Below, piece by piece: positions 26,804 to 32,371 of a DNA stretch of 32,371 bases. Below the pieces are notes generated by a model that did no database searches, was not told the origin of the DNA, and worked only from the letters and a program-made list of their open reading frames with translations. Position 1 is the stretch's first letter; the number at the start of each line of letters is the position of its first letter. A program made the position numbers and the translations under genes. Source of the stretch: Pseudoruegeria sp. SK021 (GTDB lineage Bacteria > Pseudomonadota > Alphaproteobacteria > Rhodobacterales > Rhodobacteraceae); assembly GCF_002119405.1 (NCBI RefSeq), contig NZ_MTBG01000033.1, forward strand, positions 1 through 32,371. Reading direction: 5' to 3'.

Positions 26804-27589
26804 TTAGCGCAGGATCGGCGGGCGTGCCGGATCGCTGCCCGGGGTTTGCGGTTCGGCGGCGGTGGGCGGCTCGGGCAGGTCAAAGCGCAGGCCGACCCGG
26901 GCCAGTTTCGCCGTGACCGGATCGGACGCTTTGAAAAACCCGACATCAAGGGCACCAGCTTCGATGCCGCTGAAGGTCAAGGCCTCGGCGACGGCCCGGG
27001 CCAGCGCCGCTTCCGCCCCGGGGGCGGGGTTGACCACCGCCAGCAGGTGACTGCGGCCGCCGCCATCATAAGAGACCCCGACAAGATAGGCCATTCGCGC
27101 CAGTCCGGCTGCTGCGGCCAGCTTGGTGTCCAGGGCCGTGATCAGGCGTTCCGGCAAGCCGCCGGGGCTGGTGAATTCCTGCGCCCGGGCTTCGGTGGCC
27201 TCGGGCGCGTGCGCCAAGGTCTGGGCCAGCCAGTCGACGGCCGGGGCTGGGATCAGGATCGACGAGGGCGCCACGCCGGGATTGACCGCCAAACCAAACC
27301 CCTGACCGGCCAACATGCTGGCCACTAAGCGGCCCGAGAGGGCGGCATAGGGGGCGGTGGTTTCGGCAAAGGCCGCCAGACGTTCCTCGCGGTCAAACAC
27401 CAGAACGAATGTCCCGTCCTCGGTGGCGAAGGGGCGCGGAGAGATCGCATCGCCCTCGGGTTCGGCGTCGAGCAGCAAGAACAGTTCGCCATCGGCCAGA
27501 CGTTCGTAAAACCCCAGACGCGCGGTATCGTCGTCAGGGGCATCGGTCATGGCGGCGTGGGCCAGATCAAGGGGGGTCGGATCGGTCAT
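26804..27589 (-). CDS. SseB-family protein
   Basis: A 261-aa acidic protein. Residues about 3-130 match the SseB N-terminal domain layout: a helix PLDLAHAAM, then FYERLADGELFLLLDAEPEGD, FVLVFDREERLAAF and SGRLVASMLAGQGFGLAVNPG. The second half is less familiar (YLVGVSYDGGGRSHLLAVVNPAPG), as in the longer SseB form with a C-terminal domain. SseB is named for enhanced serine sensitivity in E. coli; its biochemical role is unclear. The ATG overlaps the upstream UDG-like stop by 4 nt (ATGA), so the two are probably cotranslated. A much longer upstream frame is only the shadow of that gene. Confidence 0.75.
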   Translation of the reverse strand: MTDPTPLDLAHAAMTDAPDDDTARLGFYERLADGELFLLLDAEPEGDAISPRPFATEDGTFVLVFDREERLAAFAETTAPYAALSGRLVASMLAGQGFGLAVNPGVAPSSILIPAPAVDWLAQTLAHAPEATEARAQEFTSPGGLPERLITALDTKLAAAAGLARMAYLVGVSYDGGGRSHLLAVVNPAPGAEAALARAVAEALTFSGIEAGALDVGFFKASDPVTAKLARVGLRFDLPEPPTAAEPQTPGSDPARPPILR

Positions 27590-28203
27590 CGGGTCTCCAG
27601 GCTGCGGCGAACATGCTGGCGCAAGACCGGCACCAGCTCGGTCGCGAACCAGGGGTTGCGGGTCAGCCAAGCGGTATTGCGCCACGACGGATGTGGCAAG
27701 GGCAGGGCGCGTGGCAGAAAGCTGCGCCAAGCTGTGACGGTGGCGGTGACGCCGCCACGGGCGGCGGGTCCAAGATGCCAGCGTTGGGCCGGGCCGCCGA
27801 TTGGTAGGATCAGCTGCAGGTCGGGCAATTCGGCCATGACACGGGCATGCCAAGTGTGGGCGCAAATCGGCGGCGGCGGCAGATCGCTGGACTTGGCGTC
27901 ATAGCCGGGGAAACAGAACGCCATCGGGACGATGGCGACCCGGTCGCGGTCATAGAACTCGGCCTCGGTCAGGCCGAGCCAGTCCCGCAACCGGTCGCCG
28001 GAGCGGTCGTGAAACGGGATGCCGGCCCCATGCACCCGCATCCCCGGTGCTTGGCCTGCGATCAGTAACCGGGCCGTGGGCCGGAACCAGACCACAGGGC
28101 GCGGCTGATGCGCGCTTGCGGTCGCGGCAAAGCGTTCCGCACAGAGGCGGCAGGCGGCGATTTCTGCGCCGAGGCTGGGGGAGGCAGGCGGCGGGGTGGG
28201 CAT
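27586..28203 (-). CDS. Uracil-DNA-glycosylase-superfamily protein, atypical
   Basis: A 205-aa protein of the UDG fold. Motif 1 is GQAPG (50-54), followed by RVHGAGIPFHDRSGDRLRDWLG. Motif 2 is LPLPHPSWRN near the C-terminus. Four cysteines, Cys18-x2-Cys21 and Cys97-x16-Cys114, sit where family 4 UDGs bind a 4Fe-4S cluster. The acidic residues that follow GEAPG in family 4 are replaced here by M-R-V-H, so base specificity is uncertain and it may not remove uracil. The ATG at 28203 has no clear Shine-Dalgarno sequence. It is translationally coupled to the SseB-like gene. Confidence 0.78.
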   Translation of the reverse strand: MPTPPPASPSLGAEIAACRLCAERFAATASAHQPRPVVWFRPTARLLIAGQAPGMRVHGAGIPFHDRSGDRLRDWLGLTEAEFYDRDRVAIVPMAFCFPGYDAKSSDLPPPPICAHTWHARVMAELPDLQLILPIGGPAQRWHLGPAARGGVTATVTAWRSFLPRALPLPHPSWRNTAWLTRNPWFATELVPVLRQHVRRSLETR

Positions 28204-28520
28204 GTGTGCAATCTAGTCGCGGCTGCGGTCCCGGCAAGTCCGCTGACGTCCCGTCAAAAGATAAATGTGCAATGGGCCGCGGCATCGGAACCCGAGGTCT
28301 GCCGGGTGACCCGCACGCATCGCGACCAAAGGGCGGCGCAAAGGGACGGCGCTTTGCCCCTGATCGTGCTAGAATGAAGGCGTGGCCGAGGTTTTGGGCT
28401 GATGTCCGGGCGCGATCGATTGCCGGGGCATTGCTGCGCCGCAGAATGGGACAAGACGCCTATTGTTGCGCCCATCCGTTCCGGTAGGCTTGGCAGCGCA
28501 CACAATCGTTTGGAGGGTCC
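28204..28520. other. Intergenic region upstream of nhaA
   Basis: 317 nt between divergent genes. It must hold the promoters of the UDG-like gene and nhaA, but no -35/-10 pair stands out. The only clear signal is GGAGG about 6 nt before the nhaA ATG. I found no RNA gene, repeat or credible small ORF. Confidence 0.5.
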
Positions 28521-29786
28521 ATGTACCGGGTTTGGAATTTCATCGCGAACTATTCGCTTTTGCTGATTTCCGGCGCCATATTGGCACTTGTCTGGGTCAA
28601 TCTGGCCCCGAACAGCTATCATGACTTCACCGAGATGGTGCTGATCGACAACTTCTTTATCGGTCATGCGCATGTGGATGCCAACGGTCACATCCACCGG
28701 ACCCTGACCCTGCATTATCTGGTCAATGACGTGTTGATGGCGATGTTCTTTGCCATTGCCGCCAAAGAGGTCTGGGAAGCGATCATTTTGGACGAGGGCT
28801 CCTTGCGCGGCAAGAAGGCGGCGTCGCCGCTGGTGGCGACGCTGGGCGGGATGATCGGCCCAATCGTGGTTTATCTGGGGGTGGCGGCGGTGCTGGGGTC
28901 GGATGTGTACGATGCCGTCGCCAAAGGCTGGGCGATTCCCACCGCCACCGACATCGCTTTTTCCTATCTGGTCGGGCGGATTGTGTTCGGGGCCGGGCAT
29001 CCTGCGGTGCGCTTCTTGTTGCTGCTGGCGATTGCGGATGATGCGGGCGGGTTGCTGATTTTGGCGATCTTTTATCCCAGCGCCGCCTTGGCGCCGTCGT
29101 GGCTGTTGTTGTCGGTGGTGGCTGCCGTGGCGGTCTTCTTTCTGGCGAACTGGTTGCCGCGCCGAATGGACCGGGGCAATCAGTTGCGGCCCAACTCCAC
29201 CTGGGTCCGCAAGACCTTTGGGGCGTGGCCCTATATCATCGCCGGGTGCCTCAGCTGGTACGGGTTTCAGGAATCGGGGCTGCATCCGGCACTGGGCCTG
29301 TTGCCGATTGTACCGACCATCCCCCATGCCGACCGCGCCTTCGGTATCTTCGCGGCGGCCGAAGCCCATCTGCATGATCTTCTCAACGTCATGGAACACG
29401 GCATGAAGATACCGGTCGAGATCGTGTTGTTCTTCTTCGGCCTGATGAATGCCGGGGTCGAATTCACGTCGATTGGGGCGCCGACATGGCTGGTGCTGGC
29501 CGGGTTGATGATCGGCAAGCCGGCGGGAATTCTGCTGTTCGGTTGGCTGGCGGCTGGGCCGATGAAGTTAGGCTTGCCGCAAGGGATGCGCATCATCGAT
29601 CTGTTCGTCCTCGGCTGCGTCGCGGCCATCGGCTTCACGGTGTCGTTGTTTATTGCGACCGTGGCCTTTGACGGCGGCGTCGTTCAGGAAGCGGCAAAAA
29701 TGGGAGCCTTATTCAGTTTCTTTGCTGCGGTTGTGGCGATCGTGGCGGGCAAGCTGGCCAAGGTCGAAAAACAGCATCTTGAGTGA
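28521..29786 (+). CDS. nhaA: Na+/H+ antiporter NhaA
   Basis: A 421-aa inner-membrane antiporter that exports Na+ (or Li+) in exchange for protons. The unwound-helix motif IPTATDIAFS holds Thr143-Asp144, and the ion-binding pair Asp173-Asp174 lies in AIADDAGG, matching Asp133, Asp163 and Asp164 of E. coli NhaA. About 11-12 transmembrane helices are visible. A hydrophilic insert after the first helix (residues ~45-62, GHAHVDANGHIHR) is histidine-rich. The ATG at 28521 follows TTTGGAGGGTCC. It appears monocistronic and fits a salt-exposed habitat. Confidence 0.94.
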   Translation: MYRVWNFIANYSLLLISGAILALVWVNLAPNSYHDFTEMVLIDNFFIGHAHVDANGHIHRTLTLHYLVNDVLMAMFFAIAAKEVWEAIILDEGSLRGKKAASPLVATLGGMIGPIVVYLGVAAVLGSDVYDAVAKGWAIPTATDIAFSYLVGRIVFGAGHPAVRFLLLLAIADDAGGLLILAIFYPSAALAPSWLLLSVVAAVAVFFLANWLPRRMDRGNQLRPNSTWVRKTFGAWPYIIAGCLSWYGFQESGLHPALGLLPIVPTIPHADRAFGIFAAAEAHLHDLLNVMEHGMKIPVEIVLFFFGLMNAGVEFTSIGAPTWLVLAGLMIGKPAGILLFGWLAAGPMKLGLPQGMRIIDLFVLGCVAAIGFTVSLFIATVAFDGGVVQEAAKMGALFSFFAAVVAIVAGKLAKVEKQHLE

Positions 29787-29801
29787 GGCCTGAAACGGCA
29801 T

Positions 29802-29831
29802 GCCCCCTCCGCCGCGATTGCGGGGGGTGGC
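29802..29831 (+). terminator. Possible hairpin after nhaA
   Basis: GCCCCCTCCGC (from 29802) can pair imperfectly with GCGGGGGGTGGC (to 29831), 15 nt after the nhaA stop. There are mismatches and no U-run, so this is only a candidate. A second small hairpin, GGTGCCC/GGGCGCC with loop GTCC, lies at 29864-29881, 30 nt before kdsA. Confidence 0.3.
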
Positions 29832-29910
29832 AAGCGCGCGATGAGCTGGTATGCATTTAATCGGGTGCCCGTCCGGGCGCCGGGGTTCATGAATACAGGT
29901 ATCAGCCGTG

Positions 29911-30744
29911 ATGAAAGATGTGCAAATCGGCGGGTTGACCGTCGGAAACGACCGCCCGCTGACCGTGATTGCCGGTCCATGCCAGTTGGAAAGTCATGAC
30001 CACGCGCGGATGATTGCGCAATCCATGCAGGCCGTGTGTGCCGAAGCCGGGGCCAGCTTTATTTTCAAGGCTTCCTATGACAAGGCCAATCGGACCTCGT
30101 TGGGCGGCAAGCGTGGCTTGGGGATTGAGGCCGGTCTGGAAATTCTCGCCGCCATCCGCGAGGAATTCGGCGTGCCGGTTCTGACCGATATTCATACCGC
30201 CGAGCAGGCGGTTCAAGCCGCGAAATCGGTCGATGTGTTGCAGATTCCGGCGTTTCTGTGCCGTCAGACCGATCTGCTATTGGCTGCCGGCGAAACCGGG
30301 GCGGTAATCAACATCAAGAAGGGGCAGTTTCTGGCGCCTTGGGATATGGCCAATGTCGTGGCCAAGGTCGAAACCACCGGCAATACCCGTTTGATGCTGA
30401 CCGAGCGCGGCGTCAGCTTTGGCTATAATACCCTCGTGGCGGATATGCGCAGCCTGCCGACGATGATGAAGACCGGCTATCCGGTGGTGATGGATGCGAC
30501 CCATTCGGTGCAACAGCCCGGCGGGTTGGGCGGCGCCTCGGGTGGGCAACGTGAATTCGCGCCGGTGATGGCGCGGGCGGCGGTCAGCCTTGGCATCGCG
30601 GCGGTGTTCATCGAAACCCATGAGGACCCGGACAACGCGCCGTCGGACGGCCCGAACATGATCCCATTGGATCAGATGGGCGGGTTGGTGACGTCGTTGA
30701 TGCAGTTCGATGCGTTGGCCAAGGCGAATCCGCTGCGGGTTTGA
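29911..30744 (+). CDS. kdsA: 3-deoxy-8-phosphooctulonate synthase, metal-dependent type
   Basis: A 277-aa TIM-barrel synthase that condenses phosphoenolpyruvate with arabinose-5-phosphate to KDO-8-phosphate, an early step of the lipopolysaccharide inner core. KASYDKANRTS (53-63), PAFLCRQTDLL and the C-terminal DGPN are family hallmarks. Cys24 in AGPCQLES replaces the Asn of the metal-free E. coli enzyme. With His198, Glu235 and Asp247 it completes the metal site known from Aquifex KdsA. I chose the ATG at 29911; the GTG directly before it (29908) is equally possible. Other KDO genes are not nearby. Confidence 0.95.
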   Translation: MKDVQIGGLTVGNDRPLTVIAGPCQLESHDHARMIAQSMQAVCAEAGASFIFKASYDKANRTSLGGKRGLGIEAGLEILAAIREEFGVPVLTDIHTAEQAVQAAKSVDVLQIPAFLCRQTDLLLAAGETGAVINIKKGQFLAPWDMANVVAKVETTGNTRLMLTERGVSFGYNTLVADMRSLPTMMKTGYPVVMDATHSVQQPGGLGGASGGQREFAPVMARAAVSLGIAAVFIETHEDPDNAPSDGPNMIPLDQMGGLVTSLMQFDALAKANPLRV

Positions 30745-30785
30745 GCCGCTGAAATAGGGGCGCGCAGGGCAGGGGTGGCCGGACA

Positions 30786-30828
30786 GCAAAATTTTCCTAG
30801 GGTCTGAATAAAAGACTGCGGATTTTGC
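30786..30828 (+). terminator. Imperfect hairpin between kdsA and tRNA-Gln
   Basis: GCAAAAT (30786-30792) pairs with ATTTTGC (30822-30828), and inside it GTCT (30802-30805) pairs with AGAC (30812-30815). It lies about 40 nt after the kdsA stop and could end that transcript, but it has internal bulges and no U-run. Confidence 0.3.
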
Positions 30829-30849
30829 ATCAAAAGTGGTTCCGGCCCC

Positions 30850-30878
30850 TTGCGCTCCCCGAACACTGGAATTAAACC
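30850..30878 (+). promoter_or_regulatory. Candidate promoter of tRNA-Gln
   Basis: TTGCGC (30850-30855), a 17-nt spacer and TAAACC (30873-30878) lie 11 nt before the tRNA 5' end. The -35 is similar to that of the tRNA-Arg promoter at the other end of the window (TTGCGA), which supports both calls. Confidence 0.5.
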
Positions 30879-30889
30879 GCCCGGACAGT

Positions 30890-30964
30890 TGGGGTGTAGC
30901 CAAGCGGTAAGGCATCGGTTTTTGGTACCGTGTATCGTAGGTTCGAATCCTACCACCCCAGCCA
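30890..30964 (+). tRNA. tRNA-Gln (anticodon TTG)
   Basis: Acceptor TGGGGTG (30890-30896) pairs with CACCCCA (30954-30960); then comes G and encoded CCA (30962-30964). The anticodon loop TTTTGGT gives anticodon TTG, and the T arm carries GGTTCGAATCC. The sequence closely follows bacterial tRNA-Gln. It marks the border between core genes and the accessory patch that follows, so its 3' end is a plausible integration site. Confidence 0.96.
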
Positions 30965-31325
30965 GTAAACTTTCCGACACGTAAGCAAGACGTGGCAGGC
31001 TTCCTCAGAGGTCGAACTGCCCCCGCGAATGCCCCCGCCATCAGCGCCGCTGAGGGCTGGCCTCTGGGTCCTTCTGCGACCCTGATAGCGCGTGGCTATC
31101 GGTCTGCTACCTGCCTCTCCTCGCTTCACTCAGCGGCCCTCTTGAAGGAGGACGTATCCATGAAGAATAAAGAAGATACTGGATAACTGGGCGGGGGTAG
31201 CTAATAGGTATAAGTAATGGATAAGAAGAGAGGGAATGGAGAAGGAGAAACAGGGTAACAGTTCCCCTAGTTATTGACCCTCTCTTCCCTAAAGTAACCA
31301 AGGTAACCCCGCCAACAGGTCCGCC
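30965..31325. other. Accessory patch after tRNA-Gln without a clear gene
   Basis: About 360 nt of mixed composition with no gene I can support. The stretch from 31160 to 31260 is strongly purine-rich on the plus strand, unlike any neighbouring core DNA. It contains two very short frames: 31160-31186 (MKNKEDTG) behind an ideal GAAGGAGG site 8 nt upstream, and 31217-31258 (MDKKRGNGEGETG). No integrase is visible. The patch is probably a remnant of a mobile element that entered at the tRNA. Confidence 0.4.
31225..31308 (+). repeat. Long-range inverted repeat and GTAAC motifs
   Basis: GAAGAGAGGG (31225-31234) and CCCTCTCTTC (31278-31287) are perfectly complementary over 10 bp. Inside, TAAC (31256-31259) and GTTA (31270-31273) can form a second stem. 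GTAAC occurs at 31255, 31294 and 31303; the last two are GTAACC spaced 9 nt apart. This may be an RNA stem-loop or a small iteron-like protein-binding site of a former mobile element. Confidence 0.45.
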
Positions 31326-31409
31326 ATGTGTCCCATTGAAAACCCTCAGCACTCCCGCCCCTTAGACGTTCACCGCTGGTCCGATCATCCCGAGGTCCGG
31401 GGCTTCGTT
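31326..31409 (+). pseudogene. Possible 5' remnant of a mobile-element gene
   Basis: An ATG at 31326 begins about 28 residues (PLDVHRWSDHPEVRGFV near the end). From memory this resembles the N-terminus of hypothetical proteins in alphaproteobacterial islands that start with 'RPLDVHRWSDxPEV'. After about 31409 the frame continues into unrelated, low-complexity sequence, which suggests a deletion joint there. I cannot verify the family; it may be a chance frame. Confidence 0.3.
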
Positions 31410-31462
31410 GTAAATGCATCGCTCAGCTTCAACGCGGAACGGCCACCTGCTTGCATGGGAAG

Positions 31463-31948
31463 TTATCCAAAGCCTGCTAGCGCGTTGGCGACCTGTTCCC
31501 GTTGTTTCAGCTCGTCTTTCTTTCGTAGGTCATCGTCGAGAATAAACATGATCGACGATTTGAGCCATGGGAAAGCGGCGAGGCACTCTTCCTCAGTAAG
31601 CTCATGGATGCCCTTACTGAGGACCGCGTAAATCTTACGGTTCTCGAAAAGTACATCAGGGATATGGCTCTTGATAATCCCTACCTTATCGTCCATCCGA
31701 GCCGTCCTAAACGTGTCCGGATCCCAGCTCTCTGTTTCATAGAACTCGTCGAACCTCGACTGAATCAGTCGCTCGAAGATACGCCGGAAGTAAGCGAATG
31801 AACCAACTCCGACGCCATGTGCACCGAGGCCGATGGCCTTGTGCAATTCGTTCATGTCTTGCTTGGATAGAACTCCTCTAAACCTTTCGATCTCGGCGTT
31901 TCCGATGTGTGAATCCCGGAGGCAAACTGGTCCACAGAAACGGTCGGA
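31463..31948 (-). pseudogene. Truncated hypothetical gene with HELTEEEC motif
   Basis: The last 161 codons of a gene whose 5' part is missing. The frame runs from an in-frame stop at 31949-31951 to TAA at 31463-31465. Visible features are C-G-P-V-C at residues 5-9 (possible half of a zinc ribbon); KAIGLGAHGVGVGSFAYFRRIFERLI; IKSHIPDVLFENRKIYAVLSKGIHELTEEECL; and a charged C-terminal helix. I recall a family of uncharacterised proteins with this 'LSKGIHEL-EEEC' core, often in accessory regions. Beginning at an internal ATG (31855) would give 130 aa but cut into the conserved region. Sequence just upstream is the end of an IS21-like element, so the gene was probably broken by that insertion. 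Confidence 0.6.
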
Positions 31949-31949
31949 T

Positions 31950-32131
31950 TACCTGACCGTCGCGGATTAAAAGTCCGCCATTCTGATGCCCGAGGCGGAA
32001 GCTGAGGGCTGGGAGATGTATTCTGTGGAACTTTATAACCGGGTGCGCAGAGCGTGCCATGTCGAAGGTATGAGTGAGCGCGAGGCCGCGCGTCAGTTCG
32101 GGATTGATCGCAAGACGGTGTCAAAGATGCT
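31950..32131 (+). mobile_element. Left end of an IS21-family element, truncated
   Basis: The stretch from about 31950 to 32015 carries a small inverted repeat, GCGGA (31962-31966) and TCCGC (31974-31978), and leads into an IstA start at 32016. The exact outer terminus is unclear; TGACCGTCGCGG at 31954 is a candidate tip. The element stops at 32131/32132, where the IS3-like end begins, after only 39 codons of istA. Confidence 0.6.
32016..32131 (+). pseudogene. istA: IS21 transposase IstA, N-terminal fragment
   Basis: The ATG at 32016 begins MYSVELYNRVRRACHVEG, then MSEREAARQFGIDRKTVSKML, the helix-turn-helix typical of the IstA N-terminus. At the codon after MLE the translation departs from the family, and the DNA becomes an IS3-type terminal repeat. 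The catalytic DDE domain and istB are not in the window; they may lie beyond the interrupting element. Confidence 0.8.
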
Positions 32132-32371
32132 TGAACCGCGCCGGGTTTGCCGGAGGCTGAATTGTCTTAGTTACGCGGCCATATCTGATCTTTCCATAGC
32201 AGCATAGAAGTTTGCTTCTGCCTCAGCGGGCGGGATATTCCCGATAGGTTCCAGCAGGCGGCGATTGTTGAACCAGTCGACCCATTCGAGGGTGGCATAT
32301 TCGACGGCTTCAAAGCTGCGCCAGGGGCCACGGCGATGAATGACCTCAGCTTTGAATAGGCCGTTTATCGT
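32132..32371 (-). mobile_element. IS3-family element, 3' end, cut by the window edge
   Basis: The outer tip reads TGAACCGCGCCGGG... (32132 onward), a TG-starting terminal repeat, and the transposase stop codon is 39 nt inside. The element points toward the window start. It lies inside istA, so it arrived after the IS21 element. Confidence 0.75.
32171..32371 (-). CDS. IS3-family transposase OrfB, C-terminal part (partial)
   Basis: The last 66 codons are visible, ending in TAA at 32171-32173. They contain TINGLFKAEVIHRRGPW, FEAVEYATLEWVDWFNNRR and LLEPIGNIPPAEAE. This is the end of the rve-type integrase core; the E of 'LFKAE' follows the region of the third catalytic acid. The match to IS3-type OrfB tails of alphaproteobacteria is strong. 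The rest, including OrfA and the frameshift site, is outside the window. Confidence 0.9.
   Translation of the reverse strand, partial: TINGLFKAEVIHRRGPWRSFEAVEYATLEWVDWFNNRRLLEPIGNIPPAEAEANFYAAMERSDMAA

Noticed and set aside
30277-31041. 254-aa minus-strand ORF spanning kdsA and tRNA-Gln
   Set aside because: Its GGRIRTYDTRYQKPMPYRLATPQ-like segment is the antisense translation of tRNA-Gln, and the rest is the shadow of kdsA.
31326-31631. 101-aa plus-strand ORF as an intact gene
   Set aside because: Only the first ~28 codons look protein-like; the second half is antisense to the truncated HELTEEEC gene, so at most a 5' remnant is supported.
1-32371. CRISPR arrays, rRNA genes, toxin-antitoxin pairs or a complete defence system
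   Set aside because: No regularly spaced direct repeats of CRISPR size, no rRNA sequence, and no such gene sets are visible; the only defence-like hint is the truncated gene at 31463-31948.

Overview
The window looks like chromosomal DNA from a Rhodobacterales-type alphaproteobacterium (Roseobacter/Paracoccus-like). The basis is high GC, tightly packed ORFs with frequent ATGA/GTGA stop-start overlaps, a homodimeric AceE-type pyruvate dehydrogenase with a lipoyl-domain-bearing Lpd, a PntA fused as one polypeptide, and an alphaproteobacterial-type oligopeptide ABC cassette. No database search was possible; all names rest on motifs visible in the translations and on knowledge of the families.

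Layout. (1) 1-480: the probable 3' end of an insertion sequence, then a non-coding stretch and tRNA-Arg(TCT) on the minus strand with its own promoter. (2) 486-6433: housekeeping genes. These are an alpha/beta hydrolase (-), a small membrane-anchored hypothetical protein (+), glyA (-), nadK (+) and the malic enzyme-phosphotransacetylase fusion maeB (-). Convergent pairs are separated by hairpins. (3) 6624-11740: a compact nucleoside-salvage operon cdd-deoA-deoB-add-upp ending in a translationally coupled SPOR-domain protein. (4) 11741-12379: a long leader with a candidate small ORF, a repeated Shine-Dalgarno-like motif and a palindrome. (5) 12380-21177: aceE-aceF-lpd followed directly by pntA-pntB, closed by an 11-nt-period TCGGA repeat and a strong bidirectional terminator. 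(6) 21281-26609 (-): oligopeptide ABC transporter (binding protein, two permeases, fused double ATPase). (7) 26804-28203 (-): an SseB-like protein coupled to a divergent uracil-DNA-glycosylase-superfamily protein. (8) 28521-30744: nhaA and kdsA (metal-dependent type), then tRNA-Gln(TTG). (9) 30965-32371: a lower-GC accessory patch of gene remnants, an IS21-type element end and an IS3-type element apparently inserted into it.

How the genes work together: the salvage operon takes (deoxy)nucleosides to bases and pentose phosphates. The aceEF-lpd-pntAB block couples acetyl-CoA and NADH production to proton-driven NADPH formation. MaeB and NadK also act on the NADP(H) pool, and GlyA supplies one-carbon units.

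Most of the window is ordinary core genome and I see no complete, clearly new system. The parts most worth a second look are the tRNA-Gln-adjacent accessory patch with its truncated HELTEEEC-motif gene, the aceE leader, the helically phased repeat after pntB, and the atypical UDG-like protein.
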